From positions 35,159,619-35,223,618 of the forward strand of contig OY755251.1 in assembly GCA_963576725.1 (NCBI GenBank): a stretch of 64,000 bases of DNA, given 5' to 3'. Positions 56,301 through 64,000 of this stretch are shown piece after piece. Source of the DNA: Azorinus chamasolen (taxonomy: Eukaryota > Mollusca > Bivalvia > Cardiida > Solecurtidae). The notes beneath the pieces are model-generated. The model was given only the letters and a program-made list of their open reading frames with translations. It did not search any database and was not told the DNA's origin. Every line of letters starts with the position of its first letter. Position 1 is the first letter of the stretch. A program made the position numbers and the translations under genes.

Positions 56301-59300
56301 TGTCTTAATCCCTGTGTAGGTGCACACATAATGCTACAATTAACTACCACTGCAATGAAGTGCCATCTGCAAAGGGTTTCGCCTACTACAATTACGTCAA
56401 AGGTTTTCATTAATTTAATTTGCCGTTTTCTGAAACAATTATCACAGTATGAAATTATCACAGTACATTTTGATCCTGATAAGACACCTAGTTTCCCGAC
56501 AAGTCTCATATAATATCTAGACAAGAGCTACAGGTACGAACCCAAAAATTGAAATCATCATTTCTCCACCAAACCCTATACTGTGACCACTCTTTAGAAA
56601 CGTCTCGAAGAGACGATTCTAAAGAGTGGTCACAGTATAGGGTTTTTTGGTGGAGAAATAAAGGAGCTATCCTTGAATATGTTTGAATTTACACATCTTA
56701 TCTGGACCTCTGTAAATGTTTGTGAAGGTGAGCACAGAATAGTTCACCAGGGTTGTAGTACATGTAGTAGTTTAATTAAACTGTTTGCAATATTTCTCCA
56801 CCAAAGCCTATCTTGCTGTAACTCATTAGAATAGCCGTGATCAATACCCACCTTGTCTACAGCTCTTGCTTATGGCAGCGAAAGAGCTGAGGCATTATCA
56901 TGGAACAGTATGCAGTGAATCCAATGCATAAATATGAAACATTATCTGGCCAGGGACCACCAAATCACCTAGCGAGAATTCAGAGACGCTAATTTGATCA
57001 AGTCAGATCCGCTACGGTGTTGTAGAGACTTTTAAGACTTCATAATCACAGGTCAGTGGAGAAACCTAGTTTACATTATGTACAACTACTGCCTAAGTGT
57101 AGCTAATTATTAGATCAGAAGATTTCAAATAATAGCTTTCCCGACTGCAGAACGTAATGTAGTGGGAAAGAAATGGTGTCAAGGCAGTAGAACGTCATTT
57201 AGTAGGGAAGAAATGGTGTCAAGGCAGTAGAGCCTAATTTAGTGGGAAAGAAATGGTGTCAATGCAGTAGAACATAATTTAGTGGGACAGAAATGGTGTC
57301 AAGGCAGTAGAACGTAATTTATTGGGAAAGGAATGGTGCCATGGCAGTAGAACGTAATTTGGTGGGAAAGAAATGGTGTCAAGGCAGTAGATATGCGTAC
57401 TAATTCACTCATAATGTCTACTAATTTCTCCAGCATCGAGGTAGGGTTTGGTGAAAGAATAGATCAGTATGCATCATATGTACATATACTGTCTTGAGTA
57501 AAGTCAATATGTAACAGCTACACGACAGAACTACAAGGACTACACAAATGCTTTGACTTATAGTAAGACTAAGTAAATACATGTACACGTGTGTTTGTGT
57601 TTGTGTATAGATTACATCCATTGGATGCTAAATATAATTGTATAGTCCATCATCGTGTTACTCTTAACCCATTCCCTCATAGGCTATTTTTAGATCCAGC
57701 CTCTTTGAATAAATCTACCGGAAAGGAGCATTAACTAGAGAAAAGGAACATTTTAGAATTTGCGGTGTGAAACAATAATTGTTGTGATAAATAGAGCATT
57801 TGCTCCTTTAGGAGTAAATGCTCTATTTATCACAATGGTTTTAACAGGTGACTTTTGCAGAGGCGCCAACGATCTGATTCTGTAAATTCTGTCATTGTCA
57901 AAGTTTCCCGTTCAGCCAGTTGATATTAACCTTTTACTTGATAAATAAGTTGTTCTATTCCTCTACAAACAGAACATACCCAGATCAGACGGCTCCTGTA
58001 GGGGCCTTCTGATCGGGGCATACTCTGTTTGCGAATTAAATAATATACATCTGGTTACAGTTTCTGTCTTGGCCAAGAAAATCCTGATTTCATGTCATTA
58101 TAAAATTCATCTAATTAATATTCATGATGTCAATGTTTATTTCATGAATATTCATGGAGTAAAGAGTTAACCATTTCCCTCATGCATTTGCAAACAGAGT
58201 AGACCCAGATCAGACGGCTCCTCTAGGAGCCGTCTTATCAGGGTCTGCTCTGTTTGCTGATGGAATTTGATAGTTTCGTTTCTTGACTTTCTAAAATGGC
58301 TACAATGTTCCACATTCTCTAATGATTTATAACTGTTTAGATCATGAATAGTCAGTGGGTACTGAAATTTGAAATAAACACCGAACAGGGAAAGGGTTAA
58401 ATAAGCAATCATTTCTTACATGAGTATTCATCAAGTAAAGGAATAATTACAACCCATTTGTGCATTAGAGACACACGAAGGTGCCATTAAACTCGTGTTT
58501 CCTATACCAGTATGGATGAGGTAAATCACGGGCAGGTGTAACAGCTTGCCCGATGTGTCTCTGAGGAGAAATACGATTGATAGTTATCAAGTTATAGCAA
58601 ATAAACTTCAAAGAATATCGTTATGATGGGACTAAGAACTGCCAGTATTTCATTCGCAGGTTGTTTGATTATAGGCATGGCTGTTGATAACTGAGTACTA
58701 ATCGAACCAAATCTCTTATTTCTCAGCCAAATACACAGCAAAATAGGGGTTGGAGGAGAAATATAAAATATACATGACTAGGATCTCCTACATATGCCTA
58801 GTATAGGGTTTGGTGGAGAAATTTAAACTATATCTGACAAGGATTTCCTATATATGTCTAGTATCCCGACATTAGTTAAGCTTGAATGAATGAATAGATG
58901 AATGAGTGAATGATTGAAAAACTTTATTTAAAGAGGGTTACCCGGTTAGTCAACAGACTAATCTACCCCAGGGCCCTCTAACAGAAGCATTTCATACACA
59001 ATATTTAACAAACAGAAATATAATTAAAACAAAAATATCTGTAATTTAAAAGACAGGACAGAGTAGCCATATAATGTACATTTTAATCGATTAAAACAAA
59101 CCGAATGCGAATACTAGTCTGAAAAAGTGAAATGTGGCATTATAATTGTGTATACCAAGAACAGAAACTTCCACAGAAATTTTCCAATCTGGGATTACTC
59201 AATTCTTAGGCTCATGTAATATTCTGAACATTTTTAGTGTCTGTTTTCATCGATCACATTATACTGTATTCTGAACTTAAATTTGAATTTGAAAGCTGTT

Positions 59301-62300
59301 TCTCTGATTGGATAATTATTCATAAATCTGCTATGGCTGAGGAAAACAAGAGGAAATAAAAATCCTATGATTTTCTTTTTAAAAGTATCTAATATCAATA
59401 ACTTCTACGGCTGCCCAAGGACGAAAATTATCCACGAGACGTTAAAACAACCCATTCCCTCGTAGGCTATGTTTAGATACAACCTCTTTGAATAAATCTA
59501 CCGAAAAGGAACATTAACTAGAGAAAGGAAAACATTTTTTAGCTTGAAACCATTTGATAAATAGAGCATTTGCTCCTGCAGGAGCAAATGCTCTATTTAT
59601 CGCAATGGTTTCATATAGTGACTTTTTACAGAGTCGTCAAAAGTCGTCAATATGAGGGAAAGGGTTAAGCCGTTTCTGTTCACGCTGTGCTCGGTTTCAT
59701 TCAGCATTGATTGATAATAATATTTTATGGACAAGTTGCTCTCATTACTCCACCGTGTCCACCTTGCAGCAGGCTCGATGTACATGTGAGAGTCACGCAA
59801 ATAGTTAGAACAATGCTTCATCATTAGAAGTATACATTTCCTGAAAGAAATGTTCATTTGCGCATGTCGTGCTCTGGTTTGTAGCATGTCAGTACGATTG
59901 GCGTCGGAGATATTGGGGATCCAACTAAATGACTGTCGCAAAATAATAAGTTCCTATTCCAAGCTTTTTGCTTGACTTTCACCCTGCATTAAGTACAGTA
60001 AAAAACATCTAAACGGGACGTTCAATTTAGTATAAATATGAACCATATGACCAGGCTCTGCACTGTTTGCCATTGAATTTCCTCTCGCACATTTTTACCC
60101 TTTGATACTGCATGGACTCCATCAATAAAGGATGATGAACTGTTCCACTCTGATCAATAAGCGTTGAACGGGCTAAAGACCGACGTTGCTGCTAATTTGA
60201 GTCTTTGGTTTAGACGGGGCCTAATGTATAGTGCAGAACTTTGATATCACGGACTTAAAGGTACCATACAAATTAGTGTGAGATACATGTAACAGGTTCG
60301 AGTCATCTGATATATAATCTGACCAATATCTCAAATTCACAGCTTAATGCAGGTCGAAAGTAATGCTGAAAGCTCCTATAGGAGCTTGTCATCTGTGTTT
60401 CCAGATACAAATGTATGTGTATTGATACATTTTAGAACAATCCTGTATCGTAAATTTTGGAAGGACTTAACTTTTAGTTCGAGTTATCTTGAAGTTCGAG
60501 TTATCCGAGTTCGAGATATCGATGTTCAACTGAAGATGTATTCTCAAACATATTTACGAATCTCTATTGAAGAAACTGCGTTAAAGAGCACGTGTTTTGG
60601 AAGATAGAAGTAAATAAAATTCCCTAATTATCCGAGGTATTCGGTTACCCAATCACCACTCTCCATGGGTTGGTACCATTTTGATATCTTTCAATTAGAC
60701 TGGCATAGCAAATAGTGTAGACCCTGATCAAACGGCTCCTTAAGGAGCCGTTTTTATCTGGGTTTGCACTATTTGCATAAGCGTGTCTGTCCGAATAATT
60801 TGGGACATTAATGTAAAGGATATTGTTTATCTCAATTTTTTCTGCCACCACAGCCTGGGCTTTAAGACAACCTATTACGAGATTAATAAACACCGTACCC
60901 GTCACAAATGGCGGTGAGAAGTGAGCGTTTATTATCAATGGAATGCTTTCAAAGTCATTAACTAGACATAAGTGCCAAAATAATTCTCCAGGAGCAAAAC
61001 GCAGTTTTACGATCAAATAAGTCACATAAAGATACGTGGAGCAATTATTATAGATGGAATAAATAAACAGTCCGCATGGACAGAAACAAATTCAGGTGTA
61101 TGTCTATTGAGAGGTGTTTCGATAAGATAAAGGTATTTTGAATTCCTGAAACGAATGATTTATGTATGCGATCGTCAGCAATGAAGCCAACACAGCTGAA
61201 CAAAAACATATAGTATTGTCAGAAACATATTAACCTTTCACTTCATAAATATGCGTGTCTTACGCCTTTGCAAACAGAGAAGAACAATATCAGACGGCTC
61301 CTATCAGATTATGATCTGTTTGCTTATGGAATTATATAGATCTGATTCTACAGGTCTTGTCGTAGCCAGACACTATTGTGGTCATCAGCCATTACAGTAG
61401 AACCCTTCTAATGCGACCACTTATTGAATAAATATGGGTGTGTTTATAAGCAGGTGGTTGCTTAATGCAGGATAAATAGGAGCTTTTCTGCATTACGTGT
61501 GTGATGCATTAAGCTACCATCTGCCTCTACCATCCAGAATTATACCTCTTTCAGGTGGTCGCATTAGAGGGTTTAACTGTATAGGAATTAACAGCATAAG
61601 TATTCTTGATGTCATTAAACTCACTGAGTCAAGAGTTAAACTCTACCATAACGGAACTTGCTTTAGTGCGTAACAAACATGCTAGATCCAGCTCAATCGA
61701 TGTGTCTTCTTGTTTTGTCTGATCATGGGTTTGTAGTTGTGTTACACTTGTTAGAGCGACACTACTTTGTCTGTCTCCTCTAAACCCGTTGGAGCTTTCT
61801 GCGTTACGTTTGACCTGCATTAAGCTACCGCCTGCCTTACAGAGCCATAATTAGACCTTTTTATGGCTACTTAACTCATTCCCTCATATTAACGATTTTT
61901 AACGACTCTGTAAAAGTCACTTTGTGAAACCATTGTGATAAATAGAGCATTTGCTCCTATAGGAGCAAATGCTCTATTTGTCACAATGGTTTCAAACCAC
62001 AAACTTGTAAAGTTTTCCTTTTCTCTAGTTAATGCCCATTTTCGGTAGATTTATTCAAAGAGGTTGTTTCTAAAAATAGTCTATGAGGTAACGGGTTAAG
62101 ACAGTTTCTACTGTATAACATATGTGTAGCACATGCATTAACGCACATAAGCCTGGTAGAATGTCATATGATCCGGATCTGCACTGCTCGCTTCGCAAAT
62201 TATCTTTCAAAGGTCACATTTAATGACTCTGTGATTGTTTTATAAGACATATCTTGTGAAAGTGTGCTTAGATAACCAGGCTTAAACGAGTAAATACATC

Positions 62301-64000
62301 AAATACATACATTGTTTGATTCCTTATACCGCTGATCTAGACCTGGCTCAGACTTATAAGCAGTTTGGATCCAGATGAGACGCCGAGTAACTCGGCATCT
62401 CACCAGCATTCAAGCAGTTTGACACTCGTTGAAAAGATTTCAAAAGCTTGATGTAGTCAAAATTGGACCAGATCCACATTTGAATTGACATTATTTTGTT
62501 TCACAGCGGGACAAACGTACTACGTCACTAGATATGTGATCGCCAGTAGACAGGTTATTTTCTCTCTGTTTGTTTCGTGTGGTTTGTGTCCGTTTGATCC
62601 GTCTATACGGTTTTGTTTTTCCGATTATTCACAAATGACATGGTTTTCCTGGAAATGTGATCAGTATACAAATATTGCGTTTAATCAAAGAAGCATTATT
62701 ACACAATATCTTGAAACACTAATGAAGTAAGATTACAATACATACAAAACACGTATTCAGTAAAACCTCCCTAAACCGGAATACTAGTAGCGAAGAATTT
62801 AGATACTATAATGCAGGTGACTGCTTAATGCAGGGTAAAAGCCATGCAGATAGCTTCTTAAGGCGGGGGGGGGGGGTATACTGTACATGTGTAATTGTTC
62901 GTCTGATAATCGAACCTTTTCGTGCCTTTGCAAACAGTGTAGACCCAAATCAGATGGTTTCTGTAGGGAGTGCTGTTTGTGTATGCAATGATATATACAG
63001 TTGAACTTCGATATATCGAACTCGGATAACTCGAACATCGGGATAACTCGAACTAAACGTTCAGTCCTTCCAAAATTTAAACACATGTGACAGTTTAATG
63101 CAGGTCTAAAGTAATGCTGAAAGCTCCTACAGGATCGTACAGCATTACTTTATACCTGCATTAAGCTGTTAACTTAAGACTTATCCAGATCAGAAATTGG
63201 ATGACTTGAACTTCTCTTATCTCGATCTAATATGTGTGGTCCCTTGAAGTTCGAGATATCGAAGTTCAACTGCAGATATGACTATACAGTTCTTGCAATG
63301 GTCAACACTTGTTCGTATGGCATTATATATAAATTAATTTACTTGGTATTCGTGCAGACATTTATTCTTATTTTGATATTCAGGAAGTAACGGGTTAATT
63401 CTTTGCATGCTAGCGGTGTTACCATGACTACCTGTGCAAACAGTTTCGATCTACACGAGACGCCGCATAATGCTGTATCTTTCCAAGAACCAAACTGTCT
63501 GACACTCTGACTATATTTTTTGCAAAGAAAATGAGCGAAATTTTATTTTACAAATTGAAGCAGACGACAATTGTTGCAGACGAAAAAGTACTTAGTGTGC
63601 AAAGAATTAAGTATGGATCACAGGTTTTTTGTTTTCATTTTACCAAAAAACTGGGAATTGTTTGCATCAAAATGTCATTCCATTTAGCCAAGCGCTTGCT
63701 CATCCTATTCCCTGTTTAATAGTCTTGCAAGAAAGAAATATGTATTAGCTGAAGTTTTATAATATAAACTATTGAATGATTTTTTTGTTTTGACAAAAGA
63801 CTGCATAATCAGATCTATATCATATCAAAAGCAAAAAAGGCAGACCCAGATCAGACGGCTCCTACATGATCTGGGTCTACTCTGTTTGCAAATGCGGGAA
63901 AATGCGTTTATATGAAGGAAAGGGTTATACAAACACATTTGGTCGATATTGGTCCAATATCAAATGCATAACTGTCAGCTTTTTGTTGTAATATTTTTTT
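53348..64000. repeat. 11-kb direct duplication, copy 2 (incomplete)
   Basis: It begins abruptly at CCATACGCAAGCAGAGC and repeats copy 1 element by element to the last base. By comparison with copy 1 about 267 bp of the unit are still to come. Differences from copy 1 include 2 extra T (54331-54340), a 4-bp gain in the 36-bp repeat, a 7-bp loss before the 40-bp repeat, a loss of about 115 bp in a PAL-D hairpin (near 59958) and a 15-bp loss in a PAL-A hairpin (near 62966). Confidence 0.97.
62485..62730 (+). CDS. Possible exon in copy 2, frameshifted in copy 1
   Basis: The frame opens without an ATG. TTATTTTGTTTCACAG up to 62505 resembles a splice acceptor, and about 75 codons follow to a TAA (residues such as YYVTRYVIASRQVIF and WFSWKCDQYTN). 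No domain is recognised. Copy 1 (51554 on) has one extra T in TTATTTACACAAT, which shifts the frame near the end. It may be a remnant exon or chance. Confidence 0.18.
   Translation: MTLFCFTAGQTYYVTRYVIASRQVIFSLFVSCGLCPFDPSIRFCFSDYSQMTWFSWKCDQYTNIAFNQRSIITQYLETLMK

Noticed and set aside
1..64000. CRISPR-like arrays
   Set aside because: The palindromic repeats are dispersed, flanked by target sites and lack regular spacers. The tandem arrays have no unique spacers.
1..64000. Hairpins as bacterial-type terminators
   Set aside because: They have long loop-free arms without a U-tract, and the sequence is eukaryotic.
1..64000. An autonomous piggyBac or Tigger transposase gene
   Set aside because: I looked for a long frame with DDD/DDE-type spacing. 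No unique frame is long enough, so mobilisation would have to be in trans.

Overview
This window looks like non-coding, repeat-dominated DNA from an animal nuclear genome, most likely a bivalve mollusc. It is AT-rich. There is no operon structure, no rRNA, and no long unique open reading frame. The longest open frames (341, 287, 200 and 128 codons) all lie in tandem arrays whose period is a multiple of three. A repeat at 28050-28543 has the layout I recognise from bivalve genomes: a CGTC-rich head, twin 'tctcctctga' modules, and a tail reading 'GGTGAGCG...GGTCCTCTTG'. A few weak exon-like segments are listed with low confidence.

The main content is about 100 small non-autonomous transposons, nearly all built round a long, almost loop-free palindrome. 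The family names are mine. PAL-A, B, E, F and G begin and end with TTAA followed by CCCWTT or CCCTTTGC, as piggyBac-type elements do. PAL-A (about 230-265 bp) has a 68-bp palindrome, CAAACAGAGTAGACCC...apex...GTCTGCTCTGTTTG, about 40 bp from one end. PAL-B has the arm ATAAATAGAGCATTTGCTCC. PAL-E has the apex CCGAGTAACTCGG, PAL-F CCGCATAATGCGG and PAL-G CCGCCTTTTAAGGCGG. PAL-C (ends CAGAGCTACAGATAA) has an arm running from CTCCACCAAACCCTATA to GACGATTCTAAAGAGTGG. PAL-D (CAGTAAAACCYCTCTAA ends, TA target) is pogo/Tigger-like, with the arm GGTGGCAGCTTAATGCAGG. H has GGGCCCGTATTCATTAAG ends. PAL-A, B and D, which have different ends, share the apex CTCCTATAGGAG. Several elements are chimeras joined at that apex, and one PAL-B sits inside the apex of a PAL-A.

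Layout: 1-22.2 kb is a dense mosaic of PAL elements. It holds a 16/65-bp tandem array (1761-2196), a miniature LTR retrotransposon with a tRNA-Lys primer site (8106-8622) and a tRNA-derived SINE head (6329-6402). 22.6-24.0 kb is a 30-bp satellite. 24-37 kb is more PAL mosaic with the bivalve-type repeat and a (CT)n microsatellite. 37.5-38.6 kb is a 51-bp satellite. 38.6-42.3 kb is mosaic again. From 42311 to the window end there is a head-to-tail duplication with an 11,037-bp unit. The second copy begins at 53348, is nearly identical, and runs off the end. Its left breakpoint lies inside a PAL-A, a few bases from the palindrome.

No gene network can be described. What interacts here is the mobile DNA: piggyBac-like elements chain through shared TTAA sites, nest in each other, exchange arms at common apices, and appear to seed satellites. 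No transposase source is visible, so mobilisation would have to be in trans.
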